A stretch of DNA of 64,000 nt from an uncultured Bacteroides sp. (GCF_959029255.1 NZ_CAUFUE010000014.1:50926-114925); one strand, 5' to 3'. Shown: positions 1 to 9,250, counted from the first letter of the stretch. Translations and numbers: made by a program. The notes: a model not told the origin generated them from the letters alone.

Positions 1-262
1 ATGAACGTATATATGAGTACAAGGATAAAGTAAAGTCGTTTTTTTCTTTTGATAAGTAAAACGAGTTTTCAATATGATATTGTAACGGACTTATTTAGTG
101 CAACAAATAATATTTTGTTCGTTGATGGGCATATATGGCATTTACGAATAATATAATGGCAGTTGGTCTTTGAGGACTCTTGAAAATGGGTTATGTGCAT
201 GTCCGGTTGCGTGGTGTTGCTATATTTTGCCTGTAATATATCATTAAATAAATAAAAATAAT

Positions 263-270
263 TATCTTTG
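263..270 (+). promoter_or_regulatory. -7 box of the hipBA promoter
   Basis: TATCTTTG matches the Bacteroides -7 consensus TAnnTTTG and ends 13 bases before the hipB start. No TTG lies at the usual 19-21 bp upstream, so only the -7 part is supported. The AT-rich 1-262 stretch before it holds no gene that I can support. Confidence 0.5.
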
Positions 271-283
271 TATATTATATGAT

Positions 284-613
284 ATGTTGGATATGACAAA
301 GAATACAATGGGGACTAAATTGCCCCGAAAACTGGAGCAGAAGATGCAGGTTGTGGGAGAGCAGATAAAATTGGCTCGCTTGCGAAGGAATCTGAGTGTA
401 GCTCAGGTGGCTGAACGTGCTACTTGTTCTCCGTTGACTGTATCTCGAATAGAGAAAGGTGTGCCGACTGTGGCAATCGGAATCTACTTGCGTGTGTTAT
501 ATGCCTTACAGCTTGACGATGATATTCTTTGGCTGGCCAAAGAAGATAAACTGGGGAAAGCGTTACAGGATTTGAGCTTGAAGACAAGGGAACGTGCATC
601 TAAAAAGGAATAG
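284..613 (+). CDS. HipB-like XRE-family antitoxin/repressor
   Basis: A 109-residue DNA-binding protein with a Cro/C1-type helix-turn-helix over about residues 25-78; the recognition helix region reads SPLTVSRIEKG. In HipBA systems this protein neutralises the HipA kinase and represses the shared promoter. It ends two bases before the hipA-like gene, so the two are co-transcribed. The ATG at 284 leaves a leader of only about 9 nt after the -7 box; an ATG at 293 is an alternative start. The family call is firm. Function as an antitoxin is inferred from the partner gene. Confidence 0.85.
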   Translation: MLDMTKNTMGTKLPRKLEQKMQVVGEQIKLARLRRNLSVAQVAERATCSPLTVSRIEKGVPTVAIGIYLRVLYALQLDDDILWLAKEDKLGKALQDLSLKTRERASKKE

Positions 614-615
614 GG

Positions 616-1878
616 ATGAAGAAACTGTATGTATATGCTGATTTTGACTGGCTGAAAGAGGTTGAACTCATTGGTGAGTTGAGTTACGAATCACTTCGTG
701 GCTCTGACAGCTATTCTTTCATGTTCAATGAAGAATGGTTGAAAAAGCATGGTGATTTGTATTTGAGTGATGATTTGAATAATTATCCGGGACAACAATA
801 TACGCAGCCAGGGAAAGATATATTCGGATGTTTTTCTGATTCATTGCCAGACCGTTGGGGACGAACTCTGTTATTGAGACGTGAACAGCTTACAGCGATG
901 GAAGAAAAGCGGCTAGTGCGGCGATTGTCTTCATTCGACTTTCTGACTGGCATAGATGACTTCTCCCGAATGGGTGCTTTCCGTTTCAAGGAAAAACCTG
1001 ATGGTGAGTTTATAAATGTGAGTGAATCGTTGAAAATCCCACCTTTGACGGATATTCGGGAATTGATTGTAGCCAGTGCGGAGATTGAAAGAAGCGAAGA
1101 AGGTAACGTGCTGCCTGACAGAAAGTGGATTACACAACTCGTGCAACCGGGTTCTTCATTGGGCGGAGCAAGACCGAAAGCCAGTGTGATAGATACGGAT
1201 AAAACGCTATATATAGCAAAGTTTCCATCACGTAAGGATGATTATGATGCCGGGCTTTGGGAACATTTCAGCCATCTGCTTGCCGCAAAAGCCGGTATAA
1301 ATGCAGCGAATACAAAAGTTGTTGCCACAGGCGAGAAATATCATACATTGCTTTCGGAGCGTTTTGACAGAACTAAAGACGGGAAACGGATTCATTTCGC
1401 TTCCGCAATGACTTTGTTGGGACTGAATGACGGAGATAATGCGACTACCGGACATGGCTATTTAGATATAGTTGATTTCATCATCCAGAATTGTACGGAT
1501 GTCGAGTGGAATTTACAAGAACTCTATCGCCGTGTGGCTTTCAATATCTGCATTGGTAACAGCGATGACCATTTCCGCAATCATGGTTTTCTTTTGACTG
1601 CAAAAGGTTGGATACTCTCTCCTGCATACGACATGAATCCCACTCTGAATGAATATCAAAGTCTGCTTATTTCTGCAACTTCCAACAAGGCAAAGTTGAG
1701 TATTTTGTTTGATGCCTGTGGGGATTATATACTCAATCGAAAAACAGCAAAAAAGATAATCTCTGAGGTTACTGATGCAGTGAAAGGATGGCGAGAGTTG
1801 GCTGTACGGTTAGGTGTTTCCAAGAGAGAGATGGATGTCTTTGCCGGAGTGTTGGATGAACGGAGTAGGTGGGAATAA
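616..1878 (+). CDS. HipA-like serine/threonine kinase toxin
   Basis: A 420-residue protein of the HipA family. HipA kinases phosphorylate glutamyl-tRNA synthetase or related targets and cause growth arrest or persistence. Visible landmarks are the glycine-rich loop SSLGGARPK (residues 180-188), the catalytic NSDDHFRN segment (315-322, with D317 at the expected catalytic position) and the metal-binding YDMNP aspartate (D339). Length and motif order fit an intact kinase in one chain. It follows hipB after a 2-bp gap, the usual antitoxin-first order. The true substrate cannot be told from sequence. Confidence 0.88.
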   Translation: MKKLYVYADFDWLKEVELIGELSYESLRGSDSYSFMFNEEWLKKHGDLYLSDDLNNYPGQQYTQPGKDIFGCFSDSLPDRWGRTLLLRREQLTAMEEKRLVRRLSSFDFLTGIDDFSRMGAFRFKEKPDGEFINVSESLKIPPLTDIRELIVASAEIERSEEGNVLPDRKWITQLVQPGSSLGGARPKASVIDTDKTLYIAKFPSRKDDYDAGLWEHFSHLLAAKAGINAANTKVVATGEKYHTLLSERFDRTKDGKRIHFASAMTLLGLNDGDNATTGHGYLDIVDFIIQNCTDVEWNLQELYRRVAFNICIGNSDDHFRNHGFLLTAKGWILSPAYDMNPTLNEYQSLLISATSNKAKLSILFDACGDYILNRKTAKKIISEVTDAVKGWRELAVRLGVSKREMDVFAGVLDERSRWE

Positions 1879-1988
1879 CTGTTACTATGTGCTAAATTAC
1901 CAAACGGAAATGCGTCAAATTCCTAATTAAAACGAATTATTTATTTGGTTTGCAGGTGGTTGAGCAGGGTGCTGTATGAATGAAATGA

Positions 1989-2498
1989 CTATTTATGCTC
2001 ATAATAAATCTCATACAATGTGTCGGGGAATCCCCATCCGCAATCTTCTACTGATTTCAATATCCGCTCAATCCTTTCGCTAAATTGTTCTGTATATCCC
2101 AATTTAGCAATCAACTCCATTACCTTGCCAAAGTTCGTTTCGAGGGTAATGTAATATTGCTCCCACATATCCCCGTACATACTGGTCATTTCACATCCAA
2201 TTTCGATATAATATAGCATCAAGTCTGCCAAGCAAACTGGGTTTGGCTTTAATTTCTTGAAATCGGATATTGCCTTTCGGCAGATATTGAAGCGGCATTT
2301 GGGTTTGCCACGTTTAGGAAGAAACTCATTGTAAATGATTTTCTTGTATTCTTCCAATTTCTAGTCATCATTGGGGTTGAGGTAAAATTCCAGATACTCC
2401 TTTGCCTCTTTGCGGGCATCGTAAAGTTCCAGCATCACTTCAATAATCTGCTTTTTAGTCAGTGCAGTGAGATGTTTCTTAAGTTGGGTTCTTGACAT
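1989..2498 (-). pseudogene. DUF6155 family gene interrupted by an in-frame amber codon
   Basis: Read on the reverse strand from the ATG at 2498, this gene opens MSRTQLKKHLTALTKKQ and runs 45 codons to a TAG at 2361-2363. It then continues in the same frame to a normal stop at 1989, giving about 169 residues in total. The part after the TAG has no ATG; only a TTG at 2357 could restart it. Both halves look like one DUF6155 protein of unknown function. The simplest reading is a recent nonsense mutation of a Glu or Gln codon. A sequencing error or read-through cannot be excluded. Confidence 0.75.
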
Positions 2499-2551
2499 GG
2501 TGTTATGTGTTTCCTGTTTTTTGCGATTATAATCATCTACAGTGAAATAGA

Positions 2552-3610
2552 TTATTCTATCTTCCTTAACTTTTTTAATCGAGAACGTATTCCTCCAGTA
2601 TTACGTTCAAATATTTCGGCAAGTTCTTTGATGCTTTTTCCTTCATCATATAGTCGGATGAGATATTTATCAGCTTCCTCTTCCCAAGGTAGGTAGGCGT
2701 TCCCGTGTTCTTGACGCTTGCTATCCAGCGTATATGTTTTCTTTCTTTGCTTTTCTTTGACTGATTCAGTAAACGAGGAGATTTCAATCAGATTTCCATC
2801 CGGATCGGCGATGTAGGCTGTTCGTTGTCCCCATGGCTCTGTAGTAGGTGGCATTACACTTTGCACACCTAATTTCATACATCGGGCATACTCAATGTCT
2901 ACAGCATCAAATGTGGAGAGGACAAAAGATAACTCCATGGTGCCGTTCAAACCTCTGGGGTAATCGAAACGTTGCGATACCATCTGTTCGAAGTCTTTTC
3001 GGGGGTACATAATCAGGCGCATACAGTCGTAGGTCAGCTCCACGTTAGGTTCATAGCCGTCCCATGTTGTTTCGAATCCCCAGATATCCCGATAGAAGGC
3101 CACCATTTGAGGTTGTTTGTCGGTGAATAATCCAATGGTATTGAATTTCAATACTGGGCGCTCCTGAGAATAAGGCAGGATAGGGGATGACTGTATTGTT
3201 GCGAAGATTGCTTGTTTGTTGAATTCGCTAAGATCGTACACATCCGGCCATTCTTCTACCGTTCCGTCTGTATTGATGCCGAAGTGAATATAATCGCCTG
3301 CGCCATCCTTCGGTGGAATTACATCGTTAGGTACATATCCTTTAAGGGTACATATCGTTTTCTTATCTGCATCAAGCAAAGTATAGCTGCCTGAATTACA
3401 TACTTTTGCCTGAAGATAACATTCTCCAAAATCGGGCTTCCATTCGAGTAGTTTATGGGCTTGCAAATCAATGGTTCCTTGCCAGTAACCAAGACTGACT
3501 AAAGGTAGTTGTAGTTCTTCTTCCTCATCTTCGAATGCGAAGGTATAGGAACACAGCTCTTCTCGAAAAGGGAAGGATAGATGAATGTATCTAGCTTGTC
3601 TGTCGTTCAT
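2552..3610 (-). CDS. VOC-fold protein with C-terminal Myb/HTH-like segment
   Basis: A 352-residue protein in three parts. The first 150 residues or so I do not recognise. Residues about 155-280 look like a vicinal-oxygen-chelate (glyoxalase/bleomycin-resistance) domain, with FNTIGLFTDKQPQMVAFYRD at the start and TAYIADPDGNLIEI near the end. The last 50 residues, starting PWEEEADKYLIRLYDEGKS, look like a small Myb or sigma-like helix-turn-helix of the type that ends in RSRLKKL. VOC proteins may be metalloenzymes or ligand binders; the substrate is unknown here. The ATG at 3610 is the first plausible start. It points the same way as mnmE, 29 bp downstream of that gene's end. Confidence 0.7.
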   Translation of the reverse strand: MNDRQARYIHLSFPFREELCSYTFAFEDEEEELQLPLVSLGYWQGTIDLQAHKLLEWKPDFGECYLQAKVCNSGSYTLLDADKKTICTLKGYVPNDVIPPKDGAGDYIHFGINTDGTVEEWPDVYDLSEFNKQAIFATIQSSPILPYSQERPVLKFNTIGLFTDKQPQMVAFYRDIWGFETTWDGYEPNVELTYDCMRLIMYPRKDFEQMVSQRFDYPRGLNGTMELSFVLSTFDAVDIEYARCMKLGVQSVMPPTTEPWGQRTAYIADPDGNLIEISSFTESVKEKQRKKTYTLDSKRQEHGNAYLPWEEEADKYLIRLYDEGKSIKELAEIFERNTGGIRSRLKKLRKIE

Positions 3611-3639
3611 AGTGTTCTTATTTAGCTATTAATCACTGC

Positions 3640-5025
3640 CTATTTACCGATGCAGAAATGCTCGAATATATTTCCCAACACCATATCATTTGTTACCTCT
3701 CCCGCAATATCACTTAAATGGAATATGCATTCCCGGATGTCTTGAGAAACGAAATCTCCGGAGAGATTGTTGACTAAACCTTCCTGAACCCTGTGGATAG
3801 CTTTTAGCGCATTTGTTAATGCCTCGTAGTGGCGAATGTTGGTAACGATGACATCGTTTGGGGTGACTGTAGGAAGGTTTGCGGCGGTTATCAATATCTG
3901 TTGAAGTTCTTCGATATTCTCACGCTTTTTTGCTGATATGGCGATGGACTTTATGCTATCAGGGAAGTCTATGGGGGGGAGGGGTTGAATGTCTGATACT
4001 AAGTCAGCTTTGTTATATACAAGGAGCAGTTGCTTACCTTCACAACGGGGAAGTATTTGTCGGGATAATTGAGCAATCTGGGTGGTTGCATCTGTGGCAT
4101 CGATCATCCAGAGGATGATTTCAGCCTGATCCAGTTTCTGGAAAGTACGTTCTATACCAAGGTTTTCTATCGTATCATTGGTCTCGCGGATACCTGCCGT
4201 ATCAATAAAACGGAAAGTGATACCGCCTATATTAATTGTATCTTCTATCACATCACGGGTGGTGCCATGAATATCGCTGACAATGGCTTTTTCTTCATTG
4301 AGCAGGACATTGAGCAAAGTAGATTTGCCTGCATTTGTTTCACCGATGATGGCTACGGGAACGCCATTCTTGATAGCATTGCCTACACTGAAAGAATTTA
4401 CCAAGCGGGAAATGACCTTTTCAATGTCAACCGCTAACCGGCATAGTTCGGAACGATCGGCAAATTCCAGTTCCTCGTGGTCGCTGAAATCCAACTCAAG
4501 CTCTATGAGAGAGGTGAAATGTAGTAATTGGTCACGCAAGGAAGTAAGCTCTTTACTGAAACCACCACGCATCTGACTCATGGCAAGGCGATGGGTAGCA
4601 GCGGAGGATGAAGCGATAAGGTCGGCAACGGCTTCTGCCTGACTTAAATCCATCTTTCCATTGAGGAATGCACGCTGGGTATATTCACCCGGTTGTGCCA
4701 TACGGCAACCGTTGGCGATGAGTAACTGTAATACTTTTTGCAAGATATAGACTGAACCGTGGCAGGTAATTTCTGTACTATTTTCTCCCGTATAGGAATG
4801 AGGGGCGCGAAATAAGCTGATAAGTACCTCATCAATGATTTCAGACCCTTCATGGATTCGTCCGAAGGTAAGGGTGTAAGGCTTGCTGTCTTCCAGCTTC
4901 TTGACTACTGTGGCAGGAGTGAAGATGCGGGAAGTAATTTCGATGGCCTCCGGACCGGAGACACGAATACATCCGATGGCTCCTCCTTGGGCGGTGGCTA
5001 TGGCGCAAATAGTATCTTGGTTCAT
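3640..5025 (-). CDS. mnmE: tRNA modification GTPase MnmE (TrmE)
   Basis: MnmE works with MnmG to add the 5-carboxymethylaminomethyl group to wobble uridine 34 of several tRNAs, using GTP, folate and FAD. At 461 residues the length is normal. The N-terminal folate-binding domain is followed by an inserted G domain with P-loop GETNAGKST (from residue 228), HGTTRD switch, DTAG and NKAD motifs. The last four residues are CIGK, the hallmark C-terminus whose cysteine is essential in the family. The reading is unambiguous. A reverse-strand TATCTTTG box lies about 25 bp upstream of the ATG. Confidence 0.98.
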   Translation of the reverse strand: MNQDTICAIATAQGGAIGCIRVSGPEAIEITSRIFTPATVVKKLEDSKPYTLTFGRIHEGSEIIDEVLISLFRAPHSYTGENSTEITCHGSVYILQKVLQLLIANGCRMAQPGEYTQRAFLNGKMDLSQAEAVADLIASSSAATHRLAMSQMRGGFSKELTSLRDQLLHFTSLIELELDFSDHEELEFADRSELCRLAVDIEKVISRLVNSFSVGNAIKNGVPVAIIGETNAGKSTLLNVLLNEEKAIVSDIHGTTRDVIEDTINIGGITFRFIDTAGIRETNDTIENLGIERTFQKLDQAEIILWMIDATDATTQIAQLSRQILPRCEGKQLLLVYNKADLVSDIQPLPPIDFPDSIKSIAISAKKRENIEELQQILITAANLPTVTPNDVIVTNIRHYEALTNALKAIHRVQEGLVNNLSGDFVSQDIRECIFHLSDIAGEVTNDMVLGNIFEHFCIGK

Positions 5026-5049
5026 GATTTTTCAGCTTGTTTATTGTTG

Positions 5050-5057
5050 CAAAGATA
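5050..5057 (-). promoter_or_regulatory. -7 box of the mnmE promoter
   Basis: On the reverse strand this is TATCTTTG, a full match to TAnnTTTG, placed so that transcription would begin about 20 nt before the mnmE ATG at 5025. No TTG lies at the usual 19-21 bp upstream. Confidence 0.5.
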
Positions 5058-5177
5058 GTTGTTTCCTTACAAAAAAGTGCTATATCGGTGTAAGTTATTG
5101 GCTTTTATTGTAACTTAGTACAAATCAATAATTATAGATGGGGAACTTATGGAGGCTATGGGAAGTTTTCTGTATGA

Positions 5178-5324
5178 AAAATACCTGTTGTTGCCGTAAC
5201 CGAGCATTCATATTATGCAGAGCAACAACAGGCATATCAGGCGGGATGTAATGAGATTATTACGAAGCCTTATTCATTAGAATGTCTGAAAGAAACGGTA
5301 AAGGCTCTGTTGCAAGATGCTTAA
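5178..5324 (+). pseudogene. Response-regulator receiver domain relic (C-terminal third)
   Basis: Forward-frame translation gives IPVVAVTEHSYYAE, then AYQAGCNEIITKPYSLE and a stop at 5322-5324. This is the last third of a CheY-like receiver domain, with the conserved Thr/Ser strand and the TKPY lysine. An in-frame TGA lies just upstream. One extra A in the five-A run at 5177-5181 would join it to a preceding frame that reads LMEAMGSFLYEK. No phosphoacceptor aspartate part remains nearby. I read this as the decayed tail of a response regulator or hybrid kinase. It overlaps the stop codon of the convergent gene. Confidence 0.65.
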
Positions 5325-6205
5325 ATACGATCGAGCACTTTCTGAATAAGATGGTCGATTGTGTTTTTATATCCTGTATTGGCTTCCTTAATCAGGCGGT
5401 TTGCGATTACCATACATACGGTCATGGCTTTGTGTCCCATCAAACGGCTGAGCCCTGCCAGAGCTGAACTTTCCATCTCGAAGTTTGTGATGCGGTAACC
5501 GTTGTATTCAAATTTCTCAATCTTGTCATTTTGATGCGGGTCGGCCAATGGCACACGGAGTTCACGTCCCTGCGGACCGAAGAAGCCACCGGCAGCAATC
5601 GTTACGCCGCGCACCATATCATCTTGCGCAATGCGGTCTATCAATTCAGCATTGGCATCGATGACGTATGGAGCGGGAGCACACATGTTACCCGACCATC
5701 CCATGTGGTTCAGGAATGCACGTTCAAAGGGAAGATCGCACACGGAATTACGTCCGGCATAGAAATTAAGAAGACCGTCAAAACCGATGGATTTTGCGGA
5801 ACATACGAAAGTTCCTACCGGAGTATATGGTTGCAAACCGCCGCATGTACCGATGCGTACCAGTTCCAGTTGGCGCAGTTGCGGTTTCTCTTCACGAGTC
5901 TTGAAGTCAATGTTTGCCAAAGCATCCAGTTCGTTCATCACAATGTCGATATTATCACAACCGATACCTGTGGAAACAACCGTGATACGTTTACCTTTAT
6001 AAGTACCGGTGATAGTCTTGAACTCACGGCTTTCTACCTCACATTCTTTAGTATCGAAATGAGATGCAACCAATGCCACTCGTCCGGGGTCGCCCACTAA
6101 GATGACTTTGTCTGCCAGCCATTCAGGTCTAACGTGAAGGTGAAAAACAGAACCGTCTTCATTGATAATCAGTTCGGAAGATGCAAAATACTTTTTCATA
6201 TCCAT
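5321..6205 (-). CDS. Nucleoside phosphorylase (uridine phosphorylase-like)
   Basis: A 294-residue enzyme of the PNP/UDP phosphorylase family, which splits a nucleoside with phosphate to give ribose-1-phosphate and free base. Visible motifs are the phosphate-binding GDPGR (residues 38-42), the RIGTCGGL strand and the FEMESSALAG segment whose Glu binds the ribose. Length and the MES motif favour the uridine phosphorylase branch, but substrate choice is not decided by what can be seen. It appears to be a single-gene unit: a terminator lies between it and the floA cluster upstream. Confidence 0.88.
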   Translation of the reverse strand: MDMKKYFASSELIINEDGSVFHLHVRPEWLADKVILVGDPGRVALVASHFDTKECEVESREFKTITGTYKGKRITVVSTGIGCDNIDIVMNELDALANIDFKTREEKPQLRQLELVRIGTCGGLQPYTPVGTFVCSAKSIGFDGLLNFYAGRNSVCDLPFERAFLNHMGWSGNMCAPAPYVIDANAELIDRIAQDDMVRGVTIAAGGFFGPQGRELRVPLADPHQNDKIEKFEYNGYRITNFEMESSALAGLSRLMGHKAMTVCMVIANRLIKEANTGYKNTIDHLIQKVLDRI

Positions 6206-6234
6206 AGTTTTAATTCGTTGGTTTATAAAGAAAA

Positions 6235-6273
6235 AACGCCGGAATACGGTTTCTGTTCACCGGTTCCGACGTT
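6235..6273 (-). terminator. Intrinsic terminator downstream of floA
   Basis: A 10-bp stem (arms 6235-6244 and 6264-6273, one G-U pair) is followed on the reverse strand by a T run, immediately after the floA stop. It would end the floA operon. Confidence 0.75.
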
Positions 6274-6294
6274 TCTGTAAATTTGTTTACCGGT

Positions 6295-7296
6295 TTATTT
6301 ACTTAACGGCTGTGTAGAAGGACCGGTTACCGGTTTAGCAATATTTTCGCGCATGGAAGTGTCGGCTTCGATATTTTTCATCCGATAATAATCCATGATA
6401 CCCAAATTACCACTACGGAAGGCTTCTGCCATAGCCTTAGGCACTTCCGCTTCCGCTTCAATCACTTTGGCGCGTGCTTCCTGTGCTTTGGCTTTCATTT
6501 CCTGTTCGCTGGCAACCGCCATGGCACGACGCTCTTCGGCTTTTGCCTGTGCAATATTCTTGTCGGCATTTGCCTGGTCTATTTGCAAAGCGGCACCGAT
6601 ATTCTTACCTATATCAATGTCGGCGATATCAATGGACAAGATTTCAAAAGCGGTACCGGCATCCAAACCTTTGCGAAGCACAAGCTTGGAAATGGAATCC
6701 GGGTTTTCCAATACTGATTTATGATTTTCGGACGAACCGATAGAAGATACAATGCCTTCGCCTACACGGGCAAGAATAGTGTCTTCACCTGCACCACCCA
6801 CCAACTGGCGGATATTGGCACGTACCGTTACACGTGCTTTGGCTATTAACTGAATACCGTCTTTGGCAACAGCGGTAACGGGAGGCGTGTCAATTACTTT
6901 CGGATTTACCGACATCTGTACAGCCTCAAATACATCACGACCGGCAAGGTCGATAGCGGTAGCCATCTGAAACGGTAATTCGATGTTGGCTTTGGAAGCT
7001 GATACCAGTGCGTGTACCACTTTTTCCACGTGACCACCCGCAAGGTAGTGAGCTTCCAACTCGTCACGGGTAATGTTGCTCAGACCGGCTTTGTGCGCCT
7101 CGATCAATCCCGGCACGATGATGTAAGGAGGTACGTTACGGATGCGCATCAGGAATAATTGTACCAACGATATGTTGACTCCTGAAACTTTGGCGGACAG
7201 CCATAAGAAAAATGGTACATAATGGAAAAACAGTACCAGAAAAATGATACCTCCTATGATGAGGAAGGCAGTCAGATACATTGTGCTTGGATCCAT
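6295..7296 (-). CDS. floA: Flotillin-like protein FloA
   Basis: A 333-residue membrane-microdomain scaffold of the FloA (UPF0365) family. These proteins assemble at functional membrane microdomains and influence membrane fluidity and protein localisation. An N-terminal hydrophobic segment (about residues 7-30) anchors it. The PHB-type domain follows, then an Ala/Glu-rich coiled coil (about 235-300) with EAEVPKAMAEAFRSGNLG near the end. Length is typical. It sits 42 bp downstream of an NfeD gene, the classic flotillin partner, which supports the call. Confidence 0.95.
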   Translation of the reverse strand: MDPSTMYLTAFLIIGGIIFLVLFFHYVPFFLWLSAKVSGVNISLVQLFLMRIRNVPPYIIVPGLIEAHKAGLSNITRDELEAHYLAGGHVEKVVHALVSASKANIELPFQMATAIDLAGRDVFEAVQMSVNPKVIDTPPVTAVAKDGIQLIAKARVTVRANIRQLVGGAGEDTILARVGEGIVSSIGSSENHKSVLENPDSISKLVLRKGLDAGTAFEILSIDIADIDIGKNIGAALQIDQANADKNIAQAKAEERRAMAVASEQEMKAKAQEARAKVIEAEAEVPKAMAEAFRSGNLGIMDYYRMKNIEADTSMRENIAKPVTGPSTQPLSK

Positions 7297-7338
7297 GTGA
7301 TTTAGTTAATTAATTATTTAATATAAAATATTTATTTC

Positions 7339-7809
7339 TCAAGGTTTGAACTTTTCTACCAAGATAGTCCCGTCTGTAATGCGATTTACGATAACCGGAG
7401 TTTTAGCATCCATAAATCCGTCTGTAGATTTCACTTCTACAATATCACCGTTGATTTCAGCATAGCCGATAAGCGCAAGCCGTGTGGTGGTGATACCTGT
7501 ATCTCCAATTTTAACTTTATCTTCTGCACTACGGTCTACTTTTGAAGTGATATTCTTTTTTAATGCTATCTTATCCAGAGTTTTGGACCGCATAAACCAT
7601 ATCAACGACCCGATGCAGGCAATGGCCGATACGGCGAGAGTAATAAAGCCTGCCAGAGGCCCCATGTAGGCAAAGGCATAATAGTTGGCATAAATGATGC
7701 ATCCACCTGCCAGAATACCTGCAATACTGATACCCGGAATTACAAATAATTCCACTAAAAACAGAATGACTGCTGCGATGACCAGTACTACAATAATAAG
7801 TATGTCCAT
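7339..7809 (-). CDS. NfeD family membrane protein
   Basis: A 156-residue short NfeD protein with about three membrane helices in the first 75 residues and a soluble C-terminal OB-fold (about 95-156, GDTGITTTRL and DGFMDAKTPV). Short NfeD proteins pair with flotillin/stomatin proteins and are thought to help build or regulate membrane microdomains. The gene sits 42 bp before floA and 7 bp after the TPR/PD40 gene on the same strand, so the three look like one operon. Confidence 0.9.
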   Translation of the reverse strand: MDILIIVVLVIAAVILFLVELFVIPGISIAGILAGGCIIYANYYAFAYMGPLAGFITLAVSAIACIGSLIWFMRSKTLDKIALKKNITSKVDRSAEDKVKIGDTGITTTRLALIGYAEINGDIVEVKSTDGFMDAKTPVIVNRITDGTILVEKFKP

Positions 7810-7816
7810 AGTTGTG

Positions 7817-9250
7817 TTATTTAATGGTTTGCTTCTCTTGATTACGCGCCTTTACGGCTGCCTGTTCCGTTTCGATGGCAAGTTGCCGTACCCGTTTTTC
7901 GAGGTCGAGGATGGCAGGAGCCATTTTTTCCTTTTCACTCTTAGTTACACGGATATATTGGTTACGCAAGTCTGTAAGTTTACTTTGTTGTTGGTTATAG
8001 CTCTTTTCTAGCTGAAGGTATTTCCCGAAAAGTACTTTAGCTTGTGGAGAGCGGAAGTCATCCGCTTCATGATAAACGTGCTCATCATCAATCACAAACT
8101 CAAAATCATGGATTTTTTCCGTTGGGGGTTTCTGTTGAAAGGCTTCTTTCAAGCGTTGTTGCGCTTCTTTCACAGCTTTGGAATCAGTCCAAGTATCTTT
8201 TATGGAATGGATTTGAGCAAGTTGAATGAGTTTTTTGCTATCCATACTTTCATAATTATACACCTGTTTGGATGAATTGGGGATGAATACATAGACGCAA
8301 ACTTTTCCTTCGGGCTGGTAACGGTCGGAAGCAAACCAACCGAGGTTGTTGAATTCGTCAATGACGTACATATAGTCGTTATATGGCGAATTGAAAGGCA
8401 TACCTACGTTCTCAGGAGTCAGATAACTGTCTGTATTCGTGTTATAGCGTGTGACGAATATATCATATCCTCCCATCGAACCGGAACCGTCTGCTGCATA
8501 ATAGATAGTGACACCGTCCGTCAATACGTATGGATAGTTGGCATTTATCGCTTCATTGATACTTCCCGGTAATAAATTTCCTTTGCCCCATTCTCCCAGC
8601 ATCTTATTGCGTGAGAGGATGCTTAAAGTACTGTCTTTCTGAAATTCACTATAATAATTCTTATTACCCAGTTCCGTTTCGTAAACAGTTCCTCCTTTCC
8701 CATTGGGTGTCTGGAAATAGGCATCGTACATGAATAATTTTCCTGACTCCGGACTGATTTTGTAGGCGTCAAGGAAATTCTTCTTGTCTACCACAAAGCT
8801 GTCTATGAAACATACCTGTTCCACTCCTTTTAACATACGGAGATTAGCTTTACTCTTTTCAAGGAGTTTTTCAGCTTCGTCGGTAGAGCGTTTTTTCTTG
8901 GCGAGGTCGGCGATATATTCTTCATAGTTCTGAACAGCATCCTCAAAACGATACATATCGTTATAAGCTTGCGCCAAATAGAATTGACCACTTGGTGTAC
9001 GCCTTTTTACTGCGTTTTCCAAATATTTCACAGCAATTTCCGGTTCTCCTGTTTTCAGACAACAAACGCCATACCATAAGTTGTAGTTTCCGTTGGCGGG
9101 TTGGGATTTAACGAACTTCAGGAAAGCGGGCTTGGCTTGCTCATATTGCCCTTTGTCATAGAGTGCTTTGGCCTGTGCCAAAGTTTGTGCCGAGACGCCA
9201 CCTATTGCAAAGATACAGAATAGCAGAAATAGAATATGTTTTTTCTTCAT
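7817..9250 (-). CDS. Secreted TPR and PD40-like repeat protein
   Basis: About 477 residues from the ATG at 9250; a GTG at 9262 is less likely because the lysine-rich signal peptide begins at MKKKHILFLL. The signal peptide ends near GVSAQ. Tetratricopeptide-like helices follow (about 25-130), then a beta-propeller-like part with YYAADGSGSMGGYDIFVT, typical of PD40 repeats in Bacteroidota envelope proteins. The C-terminal part (about 400-470) is predicted coiled coil. No OmpA domain is present. It is probably periplasmic and may be co-transcribed with nfeD-floA. Its function is unknown. Confidence 0.75.
   Translation of the reverse strand: MKKKHILFLLFCIFAIGGVSAQTLAQAKALYDKGQYEQAKPAFLKFVKSQPANGNYNLWYGVCCLKTGEPEIAVKYLENAVKRRTPSGQFYLAQAYNDMYRFEDAVQNYEEYIADLAKKKRSTDEAEKLLEKSKANLRMLKGVEQVCFIDSFVVDKKNFLDAYKISPESGKLFMYDAYFQTPNGKGGTVYETELGNKNYYSEFQKDSTLSILSRNKMLGEWGKGNLLPGSINEAINANYPYVLTDGVTIYYAADGSGSMGGYDIFVTRYNTNTDSYLTPENVGMPFNSPYNDYMYVIDEFNNLGWFASDRYQPEGKVCVYVFIPNSSKQVYNYESMDSKKLIQLAQIHSIKDTWTDSKAVKEAQQRLKEAFQQKPPTEKIHDFEFVIDDEHVYHEADDFRSPQAKVLFGKYLQLEKSYNQQQSKLTDLRNQYIRVTKSEKEKMAPAILDLEKRVRQLAIETEQAAVKARNQEKQTIK

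Noticed and set aside
69..308. Reverse-strand 79-codon open frame before hipB
   Set aside because: AT-rich, no family-like pattern, and it lies across the hipB promoter box and start.
4852..5113. Forward frames opposite mnmE
   Set aside because: Shadow frames of a firmly identified gene with no independent support.
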